Source: an uncultured Actinomycetes bacterium
Lineage (GTDB): Bacteria; Actinomycetota; Acidimicrobiia; Acidimicrobiales; Microtrichaceae
Assembly: GCA_903852755.1 (NCBI GenBank)
Contig: CAINRS010000125.1
Coordinates: 1-64,000 of the forward strand
Length of the DNA stretch: 64,000 nt
Direction: 5' to 3'
The translations under genes were made by a program, and so were the position numbers. Shown piece by piece: positions 44,658 to 58,100 of this stretch; position 1 is the stretch's first letter; every line of letters starts with the position of its first letter. The notes beneath the pieces are model-generated. The model was not told the origin of the DNA. It ran no database searches and saw nothing but the letters and a program-made list of their open reading frames with translations.

Positions 44658-45439
44658 CCCGCCACCGCCAGTCGGCGCTCGAGCTGCCGCGTGGCGAAGA
44701 CCATGCCGAGCACGCAGATGGCCGCCGGTACCGCGATGGCCTCGGCCACGGCGAACCACGACCACCCCTCGAGCACGAGGCTGCGCATCCCGTCCACCAT
44801 CCAGGTGATCGGGTTCGCCTCGGCCACCCGCTGGTACCAGCCCGACATCAGCTGGGTCGGGAAGAACGCGCTCGAGAGGAACAGCAGGATGAACATGAGC
44901 GGGAAGTAGCCCTGCACCGCCTCGGGTTGGCCCGTCCGGGCGGCGAGCCCCGCAGCGAACGACCCGACGCCGAGCGAGAGGAGCGCTGCGGTGAGGACCA
45001 GCGTCAGGCGACCGGCCGGCCCACTCTCGACCTGGGCACCGAACGGCCAGAGCACCAGCTGGAAGAACACGGCCTGGGCGATCCCGAAGGCGATCGCTCC
45101 GGCGAGCCGGCCGAGCAGGATCGCCGGCCGGCTGACGGGCGAGGCCACGAGGCGGTCGAAGAAGCCGCCCTGGATGTCGGTCGCGAGCTCCGAGCCGCCG
45201 GCGATGCCGCCGAAGAGCACGCCCTGCACGATGGCCGCGGGCAGCAGGAACATCAGGAACGTCGTCCCCGGGGGGACGACCCCCGGGATCTCGGCGACGC
45301 GGGCCATGGCCGAGGAGTTCACCGCCACGAGCAGGAGCGGGAAGATCGTCGCCGGCGCCCACGAGCTCGGCTGACGGGCGAAGCGCAGCACGGCCCGACG
45401 GCTCAGCGCTGCGAGTTGGGGTCCGACGGGCGGGCTCAC
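44654..45439 (-). CDS. ABC-2 type exporter permease (first)
   Basis: A 261-aa DrrB-like permease. About six hydrophobic segments are visible, with TDIQGGFFDRLVASPVSRPA as the ABC-2 signature loop, SLGVGSFAAGLAARTGQPEAVQGYFPL and SSAFFPTQLMSGWYQRVAEANPITW as later marks. GTG 45439 overlaps the ATPase stop and its own stop overlaps the second permease. The likely role is export of a drug or lipid, as for daunorubicin-type systems. Confidence 0.91.
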   Translation of the reverse strand: MSPPVGPQLAALSRRAVLRFARQPSSWAPATIFPLLLVAVNSSAMARVAEIPGVVPPGTTFLMFLLPAAIVQGVLFGGIAGGSELATDIQGGFFDRLVASPVSRPAILLGRLAGAIAFGIAQAVFFQLVLWPFGAQVESGPAGRLTLVLTAALLSLGVGSFAAGLAARTGQPEAVQGYFPLMFILLFLSSAFFPTQLMSGWYQRVAEANPITWMVDGMRSLVLEGWSWFAVAEAIAVPAAICVLGMVFATRQLERRLAVAG

Positions 45440-46407
45440 GTTGGGTCCGCCTCGCCGGAGCCCTCGAGTCGTCGACCCGTGGCCTCGGCGAAGACGTCGT
45501 CGAGTGTCGGGGTGTTGAGCTCCATGTGGTGGATCGTGATCCCGGCCGCGTCGAGCACCCGCACCGCCTCGGCCGCACCCGAGGCCCCCTCGAACAACCC
45601 GACGGCCACGCGGCCGGCCCGGGTCGGGCGGAACTCCCCGACCGTCGACAGGGCGCTGCGCGCGGCGTCCTCGGTGCCCGGATCGACGTCGACGAGGAGC
45701 GTCGGCAGACCGACCTGGGCCTTGAGCGTGGACGGTGCACCCTCGCGGACGATCCGGCCGTGGTCGATGATCGCCACCCGGTGGGCGAGCTCGTCGGCCT
45801 CCTCGAGGTACTGCGTCGTCAGGAACACCGTCGTGCCGTGCTCGGAGTTGAGCCGCCGCACCTCGTCCCACAGGTTCACCCGGCTCATCGGGTCCAGACC
45901 GGTGGTGGGCTCGTCGAGGAACAGGACCGACGGTTCGTGCATGAGTGCGAGTGCCAGGTCGAGACGCCGACGCATCCCGCCCGAGTACCCGCCGACGAGA
46001 CGGTCCGCCGCCTCGGTGAGCCCGACCCGCTCGAGGAGCTCGTCGCTGCGCTCCCGACCGGCCCGACGTCCGATGCCGTAGAGCGTGGCCTGCAGGTGCA
46101 GCAGCTCGCGACCGGTCATGAGCGGGTCGATCGAGGCGTCCTGGAGCGCCACTCCGATCGAGAACCGCACGGCGGCCGCTTCGCGCACGACGTCGTGGCC
46201 GGCGACGATCGCCCGGCCGCCGGTGGGCCGCAGGAGCGTGGTGAGCATCCGCACGGTCGTCGACTTGCCGGCTCCGTTGGGTCCGAGGAATCCGAACACC
46301 TCTCCGTCGGCGACCTCGAGGTCGATCCCGTCGACCGCTCGGACGTCCCCGAACGCGCGGACCAGCCCTTCGGCGACGATGGGAGCGGTTCGGACAGTCG
46401 GTTCCAC
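45436..46407 (-). CDS. DrrA-type ABC exporter ATPase
   Basis: A 323-aa ATPase of the daunorubicin-resistance type. Walker A GPNGAGKSTTVRML, Q-loop ALQDASIDPLMTGRELL, signature YSGGMRRRLDLALAL, Walker B VLFLDEPTTGLDP and TTQYLEEADELAHR are complete. A C-terminal regulatory stretch (LNTPTLDDVFAEATGRRLEG) is typical of DrrA. It is coupled to two permease genes. The 60-bp gap after divIC holds no evident promoter, so the exporter is probably transcribed with the eno-divIC block. Confidence 0.94.
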   Translation of the reverse strand: MEPTVRTAPIVAEGLVRAFGDVRAVDGIDLEVADGEVFGFLGPNGAGKSTTVRMLTTLLRPTGGRAIVAGHDVVREAAAVRFSIGVALQDASIDPLMTGRELLHLQATLYGIGRRAGRERSDELLERVGLTEAADRLVGGYSGGMRRRLDLALALMHEPSVLFLDEPTTGLDPMSRVNLWDEVRRLNSEHGTTVFLTTQYLEEADELAHRVAIIDHGRIVREGAPSTLKAQVGLPTLLVDVDPGTEDAARSALSTVGEFRPTRAGRVAVGLFEGASGAAEAVRVLDAAGITIHHMELNTPTLDDVFAEATGRRLEGSGEADPT

Positions 46408-46467
46408 GGAGGGTCCTCGGCGTCGTGCAGGCTCAGCCTGCGGGTCGGGTGGCGCGTCCGGTCGGGG

Positions 46468-50254
<3,787 letters not shown>

Positions 50255-50260
50255 CCGGTC

Positions 50261-50266
50261 ATTGTG
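50261..50266 (-). promoter_or_regulatory. Candidate -10 (CACAAT), leaderless acyltransferase
   Basis: CACAAT, 6 nt, GTG 50254. Confidence 0.4.
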
Positions 50267-50309
50267 ACCCGCCAGGGCCGGTGGAGCCGGTCAACGGGCC
50301 ACCCGCAGC

Positions 50310-51509
50310 TCAACGCGGGGTCAGCGAGCACCGGAACGACGCGACCGACCGGGCGAAGATGTTGGGCTCCACCTCGCACTCGCTGAGCGCCACGGGTGGC
50401 TCGAACCGCCGGGTGAGCTCGCCGAAGAGCATCCGCAGCTCGTAGCGGGCCAGGTTGGCCCCGATGCAGAAGTGGGTCCCGTAGCCGAACGACACGTGGG
50501 GGTTGGGGCTCCGGGTCACGTCGAAGGTGAACGGGTCGGCGAACACGTCGGAGTCACGGTTCGCCGACGGGTACAACAGGATGACCCGGTCGCCCTCGGC
50601 GACCGGCTGGTCACCGATCCGGGCGTCGGCCACGGCGGTGCGGAAGAAGTTGTTGAGCGGCGTCACCCACCGGATGAGCTCCTCGACCCCCGTGGCGACC
50701 AGCTCCGGGTCCGCCGCCAGTCGTTCCCACTCCTCCGGGTGCTGCGAGAACAGGTGGAGGCCGTGGGCGATCACGGTGCGGGTCGTCTCGGCCCCGCCGG
50801 CGATGAACAGGCCGACCTCGTTGATGAGCCGCTCGAAGTCGTAGGTCCGGCCATCGGGGAGCTCGGCGGTGGACCACACCGAGATCAGGTCGTCCATCGG
50901 GCACCCCTGGCGCTCGGGCGCGATCTCGGCGAGCAGCGTGGCGAACTCGATGATCGCCGTGAAGGACCCCTCGGCCGTCGCCGGGTCACGGTGGACCATG
51001 TCGTAGCGCATGAGCCGCTCGGACCAGGACTGCACGTCTGGCCAGCGGTCCTCGGGGAACCCGAGCAGCCGGGCGGTGAGCCGGCACGGCAACTGGGCGG
51101 CCAGACCCGGCACCACGTCGAGCTCACCGGAGGCGGCGATCGGTGCGAGCAGGTCGTCGATGGTCGCCCGCAGCCACGCCTCGTGCGAGCGCACCGCCCG
51201 GGGAGTGAAGCGGTTCGACACGAGGCGACGCTGGGCCGCGTGCTCCGGGTCGTCGAGGGCGATGATGTTGTTCTCGTCGGGCTCGTGGAAGGACCGGTAC
51301 CCCTGGCCCGAGACGAACGTCGCGCTGTCCCGCTCGACGGCGAGCACGTCGGCGTGCCGGGTCACCGCCCACAGGCCGTTGCGCTCGTCCCGGTAGACGG
51401 GTTCGTTGGCGCGCATCCACGTGAACGCCGGGTGGGGGTCCCCCTGGTAGAAGGCGGGATCGAGCAGGTCGACCTGCAGACGGTCGGCGGAGTTCGTCAC
51501 GGACGTCAC
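50310..51509 (-). CDS. Cytochrome P450
   Basis: A 399-aa soluble class I P450. The I-helix oxygen-activation motif is AGGAETT (237-243), the K-helix E-x-x-R is EELIR (276-280), and haem is ligated by Cys348 in FGYGTHFCIGANLAR. This sequence type is common among actinobacterial sterol or lipid hydroxylases, but the substrate cannot be told. No ferredoxin gene is adjacent. GTG 51509 is chosen because CAGACT lies 6 nt upstream; GTG 51527 in frame is the alternative. It follows the inositol-phosphate synthase gene closely. Confidence 0.93.
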   Translation of the reverse strand: MTSVTNSADRLQVDLLDPAFYQGDPHPAFTWMRANEPVYRDERNGLWAVTRHADVLAVERDSATFVSGQGYRSFHEPDENNIIALDDPEHAAQRRLVSNRFTPRAVRSHEAWLRATIDDLLAPIAASGELDVVPGLAAQLPCRLTARLLGFPEDRWPDVQSWSERLMRYDMVHRDPATAEGSFTAIIEFATLLAEIAPERQGCPMDDLISVWSTAELPDGRTYDFERLINEVGLFIAGGAETTRTVIAHGLHLFSQHPEEWERLAADPELVATGVEELIRWVTPLNNFFRTAVADARIGDQPVAEGDRVILLYPSANRDSDVFADPFTFDVTRSPNPHVSFGYGTHFCIGANLARYELRMLFGELTRRFEPPVALSECEVEPNIFARSVASFRCSLTPR

Positions 51510-51515
51510 CCCGGC

Positions 51516-51521
51516 AGTCTG
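51516..51521 (-). promoter_or_regulatory. Candidate -10 (CAGACT), leaderless P450
   Basis: CAGACT, 6 nt, GTG 51509. The hexamer lies in the 55-bp space after the inositol-phosphate synthase stop. Confidence 0.35.
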
Positions 51522-51564
51522 CCCCACGCTGCGCCGCCCCGTCGTCCGGGGCGGAGTGGGCCGC

Positions 51565-52866
51565 TCAGGCCTCGGTGTGGGTGACGGGCTCCTCGCCCTT
51601 CCATTCGCGGAGCGTGTTCTTCAGCTTGATCTGCTGGATGAAGATGTCGTGCTCGGGCGGGACGCCACCGGTGGGCTGCGGTGACTTCCAGTAGAAGCTG
51701 AGCCACTCCTGCACACCGGCCTGGCCAGCCCGCTGCGCGAGGTCCAGGAAGAGCGCGAGGTCCAGGACGATCGGGGCCGCCAGGATCGAGTCCCGGCACA
51801 TGAAGTCGACCTTGATCTGCATCGGATAGCCCATCCACCCGAAGATGTCGATCGCGTCCCAGCCCTCCTTGTTGTCGCCACGGGGTGGGTAGTAGTTGAT
51901 TCGCACGACGTGGTCGATGTTCCCGTAGAGCTCGGGGTAGACCTCGGGCTGCAGGATCGTGTCGAGCACCCCGAGCTTGGAGACCTCCTTGGTCTTGAAG
52001 TTCTCGGGGTCGTCGAGCACCTCGCCGTCACGGTTGCCGAGGATGTTGGTGGAGTACCACCCCCGCATGCCGAGCATGCGCGCCTTGAACCCCGGGGCGA
52101 GGATCGTCTTCATGAGGGTCTGCCCGGTCTTGAAGTCCTTGCCGGTGACCGGCACGCCGTTGCGCAGTGCGAGCTCCTCCATGCACGGCAGGTCGATCGA
52201 CAGGTTCGGCGCCCCGTTGGCGAACGGAACGCCCAGGCTCAACGCGGCGTACGCGTAGATCTGGCTCGGCGAGATGTTCTCGTCGTCGGCCCGCAGACCG
52301 GCCGTGAACGACTCGACGGTCGCGTGGACCTCGGACGGCTCCTGGTAGGCCTCGGTCGACCCGCACCACACCATGACCAGGCGGTCGCAGCCCTGTTCCG
52401 TGCGGAACCGCTCGATGTCGGCGACGACCTGCTGCGCGAGGTCCCACTTGGACTCACCGGTCTTGACCCGCACGCCATCGAGCTTCTTGACCCACCGCTG
52501 GTCGAACACCGCGGGCATCACGACGATGCCCTCGAGCTCGGCGCTGATCGGGCCCAGGTCCGACTCGTCGAGCACCCCGCAGGTGCGGGCCGCCTCGAGT
52601 GCGTTGGCCGAGATCGGGTCCCACCCGCCGAAGACCAGGTCGTCCAGTCCGGCGAGCGGGACGAAGTCGCGGATCAGCGGGTTGCGTCCCTCCTCCCGGC
52701 GGCCGAGCCGGATGTGGGCCATCTGGGTCAGGGAGCCGATCGGATCGGCCAGGCCCTGACGGGCGGCGATCACACCGGCGTAGGCCGTCGAGGCGACGGC
52801 CCCCACGCCCGGGGTGAGGATCCCGAGCCGTCCGGAGGCCGGGGCGATGTCGATCGGTGCAGGCAT
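51565..52866 (-). CDS. ino1: myo-Inositol-1-phosphate synthase
   Basis: A 433-aa NAD-dependent enzyme turning glucose-6-phosphate into inositol-1-phosphate, the route to phosphatidylinositol and mycothiol. Marks are LGILTPGVGAVASTAYAGV (nucleotide site), VVMPAVFDQRWVKKLDG, GVPFANGAPNLSIDLPCMEE, VTGKDFKTGQTLMKTILAPG and WYSTNILGNRDGEVL. It is longer than the mycobacterial Ino1 (about 367 aa) and looks like the longer bacterial type. ATG 52866 lies 7 nt after TAGAGT, so the message is probably leaderless. Confidence 0.95.
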   Translation of the reverse strand: MPAPIDIAPASGRLGILTPGVGAVASTAYAGVIAARQGLADPIGSLTQMAHIRLGRREEGRNPLIRDFVPLAGLDDLVFGGWDPISANALEAARTCGVLDESDLGPISAELEGIVVMPAVFDQRWVKKLDGVRVKTGESKWDLAQQVVADIERFRTEQGCDRLVMVWCGSTEAYQEPSEVHATVESFTAGLRADDENISPSQIYAYAALSLGVPFANGAPNLSIDLPCMEELALRNGVPVTGKDFKTGQTLMKTILAPGFKARMLGMRGWYSTNILGNRDGEVLDDPENFKTKEVSKLGVLDTILQPEVYPELYGNIDHVVRINYYPPRGDNKEGWDAIDIFGWMGYPMQIKVDFMCRDSILAAPIVLDLALFLDLAQRAGQAGVQEWLSFYWKSPQPTGGVPPEHDIFIQQIKLKNTLREWKGEEPVTHTEA

Positions 52867-52873
52867 GGCTGGC

Positions 52874-52879
52874 ACTCTA
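52874..52879 (-). promoter_or_regulatory. ino1 -10 (TAGAGT) overlapping the mazG stop
   Basis: TAGAGT, 7 nt, ATG 52866. Its first three bases (52879-52877) are the TAG stop codon of mazG. Confidence 0.5.
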
Positions 52880-53998
52880 GGCCCCGGCCCCGCCGCCGGA
52901 CCCGGACGGGTCCGTGTCGCCACCGTCACCCCGTGTCCGCTCGAGGAGCTTGCGCTCCTGCCACCGCCGCTGGGCCTCGACGGGATCGTGCACCACGGCC
53001 GTGGGGTCCTCCAGCTCCGGGTGCCGCCACCGCAGTTTGGCGTCGATCGCGCCGATGACGTCACCGAGCGTGAACCAACCGGCCTCCTCCGCGAGGACGG
53101 CGTGGAACACGACCTGGTACAGGACGTCGCCGAGCTCGGCGCAGAGCTCCTCGGACCCCGCGCCGGTGTCCGGGTCGTACCGCTCGATCGCCTCGAGCAG
53201 TTCAGCGGTCTCCTCGCGCAGGTACCGACTCAGGCTGCGGTGGGTCTGCTCCGCCTTCCACGGGTCGAGGTGCCGGAGCTCGGTGACCATGCGGGTGAAC
53301 CCGTCCAGTCCGGATCCGAGCGGCTCCGCGAGCGCCGGGACGTAGAGCGACGTCAGGTGGTCGGCATCCACACCTCGGTCCAGGTCGTCCCAGTGCACGC
53401 GCCGGACGAGCTCGTCCGCCAGACCCAGGTGGTGCAGCACGACGACCTCGACGTCTGGCGGGTCCTCGACCGACAGCTTCACGTCGCTGAGCACCGAGCG
53501 GTCGTCGCACTGCGCCACCAGGAACGGGCCGGTGCTGCCCGCCGTCGCGGTCGCGAACCGGTGCCCGTCGACAACGTGCACGCCGGAGCGCACCGGATCG
53601 ACGCCGAGTCGGACCCAGGCGAGATCGAGGAACGACAACGCCGGCCAGAGGCGCACCTCCAGCCGCGGGTCCTCGACGAGCAGCTCGACCGTGCGTTCGG
53701 CGACGACCGGGGAGCCCGGCACGGCGTAGACGACCCCACCCGCCCGTTCGGCCTCGGCCACCAGCTCGGCGACGATGCGCGGGTAGACGTCGTCCAGCGT
53801 CGCGGCCTCGTCGTAGACGTGGTCGAAGGACCCGACTCCGGCCAGCACACCGAGCTCCGCGACCGCCGGGTGGCGGACGGTCCGCAGCCGGACCGGGTCG
53901 GGGCCCTGCAGGCGTCCGAGCGTCGAGGCGGTGACGAGGTCGGCTCCGGCGGGACCGAGGCCGACGACGTCGACGCGAGGCCGGTCGCCGTCGCCCAA
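52877..53998 (-). CDS. mazG: MazG nucleotide pyrophosphohydrolase with methylase-like N-domain
   Basis: A roughly 373-aa two-domain protein. The N-terminal part (VDVVGLGPAGADLVTASTL; VVYAVPGSPVVAERTVELL) resembles tetrapyrrole methylases, as in YabN-type MazG. The C-terminal MazG domain has REETAELLEAIERYD and ELCAELGDVLYQVVFHA, the E-x-x-E and E-x-x-D metal-binding helices. It hydrolyses nucleoside triphosphates to monophosphates and pyrophosphate. The start is unsure: TTG 53998 is the only start between the upstream stop and the domain, without a clear ribosome site. Confidence 0.9.
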   Translation of the reverse strand: MGDGDRPRVDVVGLGPAGADLVTASTLGRLQGPDPVRLRTVRHPAVAELGVLAGVGSFDHVYDEAATLDDVYPRIVAELVAEAERAGGVVYAVPGSPVVAERTVELLVEDPRLEVRLWPALSFLDLAWVRLGVDPVRSGVHVVDGHRFATATAGSTGPFLVAQCDDRSVLSDVKLSVEDPPDVEVVVLHHLGLADELVRRVHWDDLDRGVDADHLTSLYVPALAEPLGSGLDGFTRMVTELRHLDPWKAEQTHRSLSRYLREETAELLEAIERYDPDTGAGSEELCAELGDVLYQVVFHAVLAEEAGWFTLGDVIGAIDAKLRWRHPELEDPTAVVHDPVEAQRRWQERKLLERTRGDGGDTDPSGSGGGAGA

Positions 53999-54002
53999 CG
54001 AC

Positions 54003-55151
54003 TCAGGGACCGGGGGTGGCCGGCCCGGCACCGTCGGGCGCGGCACCGCCGGGAGCGGCACCGGGCGGGACGTCCTCGGGGACCGGCTGCACCTGCGGCA
54101 GCGGGAGCGGTGCACCGGTGACGAGGACCTCGGGCGCATCGGGAGCGACGACCTCGAACGCCCCGGACACACCCACTGCGGCCCGCCCGTAGCGCGGGTT
54201 GACCTCCACGCCGCCGGCGAGCAGGAGGCTCAACCAGAGGCCGGCCGCCTGGCTGGGTGCCTGCGCCGAGGCGAACTGGCCGACCAGCCCCTCGAGCTGT
54301 CGGCGGGCTGCCGGGTCACCGAACGCCACTCGCTCGGTTCCCTCGACCCGGAAGAACACGGCGATCGGGCCGGTGCGCTCGGACTCGAGCACCACGGGAC
54401 CGAGCGTCGCTCCGGGCACAGCACCGCGCACCTCGTCGCGGAGACCGTCCGGGAGCTGGGCGGTCGGGACGCACTCCTCGGCCGGGTCGAACACCAGCTC
54501 GGCGCCCTCGACCTCACCAACGACGTCCTCGAGCCGCCCACCGGCAACCACCCGCTCGGACACGGTGACGACACGCTCCTCGGCGACGGCCAGCACGGCG
54601 ACGCACGTCCGGTCCCACAGACCCGGAGCCCCGTCGTAGAGGAGACGCAGATCCTCCTCGGCGACGGTGCCGCCCTGTCCGCCGAGCGACTGGAGCCGTT
54701 CCCCGAGCCGGGTCGTGAACGCCACGAACGCCGTCAGCTCGCCGAGGGCGGTGTCCGACAGACCCGGGGGGACCTGCGACTCGACGAGCGCCCGCGCCTC
54801 GTCGAAGCCGAGGGCCTGCGCGAGCTCCTGCGGACTGCGGCCGGCGAGCTCGGGCTCCCAGCGCCCGAGCTCCGTCTGGGCGGCGGTGCGCTGGATCTCG
54901 AACGTCAGCGCGGCCCGCGCCGAGTCACCGGGGACCACCGACTCGGTACCGGGCAGGCCGCCCCCGACCGCCTGCAGGAACGCCTCGTCGGCCGCCAGTT
55001 CGTCGACGACGCCGGTCGGGACGGGCGTGCCGAGCACGACGGCGGCCCGGTCGTCGGCGGCGACACCGCAGCCGCTGAGGAGCCCGGCCAGCACGACGAC
55101 GACCACCAGGATCGGGAGCACCGGGGATCGAGGGGTCCGAGCAATGCGCAC
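54003..55151 (-). CDS. Exported lipoprotein, SurA/PrsA foldase-like
   Basis: A 382-aa predicted lipoprotein: signal VLPILVVVVVLAGLL with lipobox LSGC. An N-terminal helical region (GVVDELAADEAFLQAVGGGL; LTFEIQRTAAQTELGRWEPEL) resembles SurA-N, followed by a region that could be a degraded parvulin domain (GGRLEDVVGEVEGAELVF, VPGATLGPVVLESERTGPIA). The C-terminus is Pro/Gly-rich. It probably assists folding of exported proteins; the enzymatic residues are not clear. It lies between mfd and mazG. GTG 55151 lies 8 nt after TAGGAT. Confidence 0.75.
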   Translation of the reverse strand: MRIARTPRSPVLPILVVVVVLAGLLSGCGVAADDRAAVVLGTPVPTGVVDELAADEAFLQAVGGGLPGTESVVPGDSARAALTFEIQRTAAQTELGRWEPELAGRSPQELAQALGFDEARALVESQVPPGLSDTALGELTAFVAFTTRLGERLQSLGGQGGTVAEEDLRLLYDGAPGLWDRTCVAVLAVAEERVVTVSERVVAGGRLEDVVGEVEGAELVFDPAEECVPTAQLPDGLRDEVRGAVPGATLGPVVLESERTGPIAVFFRVEGTERVAFGDPAARRQLEGLVGQFASAQAPSQAAGLWLSLLLAGGVEVNPRYGRAAVGVSGAFEVVAPDAPEVLVTGAPLPLPQVQPVPEDVPPGAAPGGAAPDGAGPATPGP

Positions 55152-55159
55152 GGTTGACG

Positions 55160-55165
55160 ATCCTA
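55160..55165 (-). promoter_or_regulatory. Lipoprotein gene -10 (TAGGAT) overlapping the mfd stop
   Basis: TAGGAT, 8 nt, GTG 55151. Its first three bases (55165-55163) are the TAG stop codon of mfd, the same arrangement as mazG/ino1. Confidence 0.5.
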
Positions 55166-58100
55166 CTGCGGAGCGGTGCCGGTGCCGGGAGCCGGCGGGG
55201 CCAGCAACTCCTGCACGGCGTCCACGAGGCGCTCCACGAGGCCGTCGCCACCGGTGACGGGCAGGAGCAGCTCCCGCTGGTCCTCCTTGTAGCGGGCACC
55301 CCGGTGGGTCCGCTCCAGCCGGACCTGCCGGGAGTGCGGGAGGTCGACCGGGGCGAGCCGCGCCACGAGGGGTGGGCCCGACAGAGCGGGCGCGCGGCTC
55401 ACCACCAGCTCCTGCACGCCGTACCGGACGCACAGTCCGCGCAGGCGGGCGACCCCGAGCAGCTCCCGGGCGGGGTCGGGGACGGGGCCGAACCGGTCGA
55501 GCCACTCGGCCCGGATGCGGTCGACCTCGTCGGGGTCCGTGAGCGCAGCGAGACGCCGGTACGCGTCCAGCCGCAGGTCCTCGCGGCCGATGTAGTCCTC
55601 GGGGATGAACGCCGGCACCGGGACCTCGACGGTGACCTCGACGGCCTCGGGCGGCACCTCACCGTTGAGCTCGGCGATCGCCTCGGTGACCATCTGGCAG
55701 TAGAGGTCGTAGCCGACCGAGGCCACGTGGCCGGACTGCCCGGTCCCGAGCAGGTTCCCGGCGCCGCGGATCTCGAGGTCGCGCATGGCGATGCGGAACC
55801 CCGATCCGAGCTCGGTCGTCTCACCGATCGTCCGCAGCCGCTCGTCGGCCTCCTCGGACAGCACCAGGTCGGGCGGGTGGAACAGGTAGGCGTAGGCGCG
55901 CTGACCCGCCCGGCCGACCCGTCCCCGGAGCTGGTGCAACTGGCCGAGCCCCAGCAGGTCCGCGCGCTCGACGACGAGCGTGTTGACCGTCGGCATGTCG
56001 ATGCCGCTCTCGATGATCGTCGTGCACACCAGCACGTCGTACCGGCCCTCCCAGAACTCGGTGACCACCGACTCCAGGGTGGTCTCGTCCATCTGGCCGT
56101 GGGCGACGGCGACCCGGGCCTCGGGGACGAGCTGCCGGATCCCGGCAGCGTGCTCCTCGATGTCGCGCACCCGGTTGTGGACGTAGAAGACCTGGCCCTC
56201 ACGCAGCAGCTCCCGCCGGATCGCCTCGGCGACGGCCCGGTCGTCGTAGGGGCCGACGTAGGTCAGGATCGGCTGGCGGGCCGCCGGGGGCGTCTCGAGC
56301 AGCGAGAGGTCCCGGATCCCGGTCAGGCTCATCTCGAGCGTGCGGGGGATGGGGGTGGCGGTGAGCGTCAGCACGTCGACGCTGGTGCGCAGCTGCTTGA
56401 TGGACTCCTTGGCCGACACCCCGAACCGCTGCTCCTCGTCCACGACGAGGAGTCCGAGATCGGCGAACCGCACGTCGGCCGACAGGAGCCGGTGCGTCCC
56501 GATCACCACGTCGACGTCGCCCGACGCCAGACCCTCCACCACGCCACGGGCCTCGGCGTCGCTCAGGAAGCGCGAGAGCATCTCGACGCGCACCGGGTGG
56601 CCGGCGAGGCGCTCACTGAAGGTCTGGTGGTGCTGCTGGGCGAGGAGCGTCGTGGGGACGAGCACCGCCGCCTGCCGGCCGTCGGCGACGGCCTTGAACA
56701 CGGCCCGGACCGCCACCTCGGTCTTGCCGAATCCGACGTCACCGCACACGAGCCGATCCATCGGCACCGGCGACTCCATGTCGGCCTTGACCTCGGCGAT
56801 CGCCCGGAGCTGGTCCGGCGTCTCCTGGTACGGGAACGCCTGCTCCACCTCACGCTGCCACGGCGTGTCCTCGGCGTAGGCGTGCCCGGGCGTGTGGAGT
56901 CGCTGCTGGTAGAGCACCACGAGTTCCTGGGCGATCTGGGCGACGGCGGCCCGGACCTTCGCCTTGGTGCGGGCGAAGTCGGCGCCTCCCATCCGGTGCA
57001 GCGCGGGTGCCTCACCACCGGAGTGCAGGCGCACGGCGTCGATCTGGTCGGAGGGCACGTACAGGCGGTCCTCACCCCGGTACTCGAGGAGCAGGTAGTC
57101 CCGCTCCACCCCGCCGACGGCCCGGCGGACCATGCCGGCGAATCGGGCGACGCCGTGGTGCTCGTGCACCACGTAGCTGCCGACCTCGAGGGACTCGAAC
57201 ACGTGCTGGGCGTCACGACGGGCACGCGCCGCCGGACGCCGGCTCCGGCGGCGGCCCGTCAGGTCCGTCTCGGCGAGCAGGGCCACCGATGCCCCGGGCA
57301 GCACGCACCCGCGATCGATCGCGGCGACCACGGTGGCGATCCTGCCCGGCGACGCGGGCACCTCGTCCGGCGACCCCAGTTCGAAACCTGCGGTGCCCAG
57401 GACCGACCGCACGCGGGCGAGCGTCCCCTCGGAGTCCGCGGTGGCCACGACGGTCGTCCCGGCGTCGAGCAGCCGCCGGAGCTGGGTGACCAGGGCGGCG
57501 CCGTCACCCGAGACCGCGGCCCAGGCGTCGGTCGCCACCACCGGTTCGTCCGGACCGGACGCGAGGGTGGTGACGGTGCGGACGGCCGCACCGGAACGCT
57601 CCAGGACCCGGTCGACGTCCAGGGTGAGCCGGGGCACCTCGGCGTCGTCACCCAGGCCCCAGGTACGGGCCAGGCTGGCGGCGAGGTCGACCTCGTCGGC
57701 GTGGACGGCCTCGGCCCGGTTCCTGAACCGACCGGGGTCGACGACCACCACCTCGGCCCGGTCGCCGAGCAGGTCGACGAGCACGTGCTCGTCGGCGACG
57801 AGCCAGGGCAGCCACGCCTCCATGCCCTCGAACACCGACCCCTCGGCCAGTCGCTCCCAGTGCTCCCGACCCCACGGTGCCCGGCCGACCAGCTCGGCGG
57901 CCCGGGCACGCACCTCGTCGGTGCCGGTGAGCTCCCGGGCCCCGAAGATGCGCACCTCGTCGACCGGCCCGGCCGACCGCTGGTCGCCGACCGAGAACTC
58001 GCACAGCCGGTCGACCTCGTCACCCCACAGGTCGATGCGCACCGGGACGTCGTCGGTCGAGGGGAACACGTCGACGATCGACCCGCGGACGGCGATCTCG

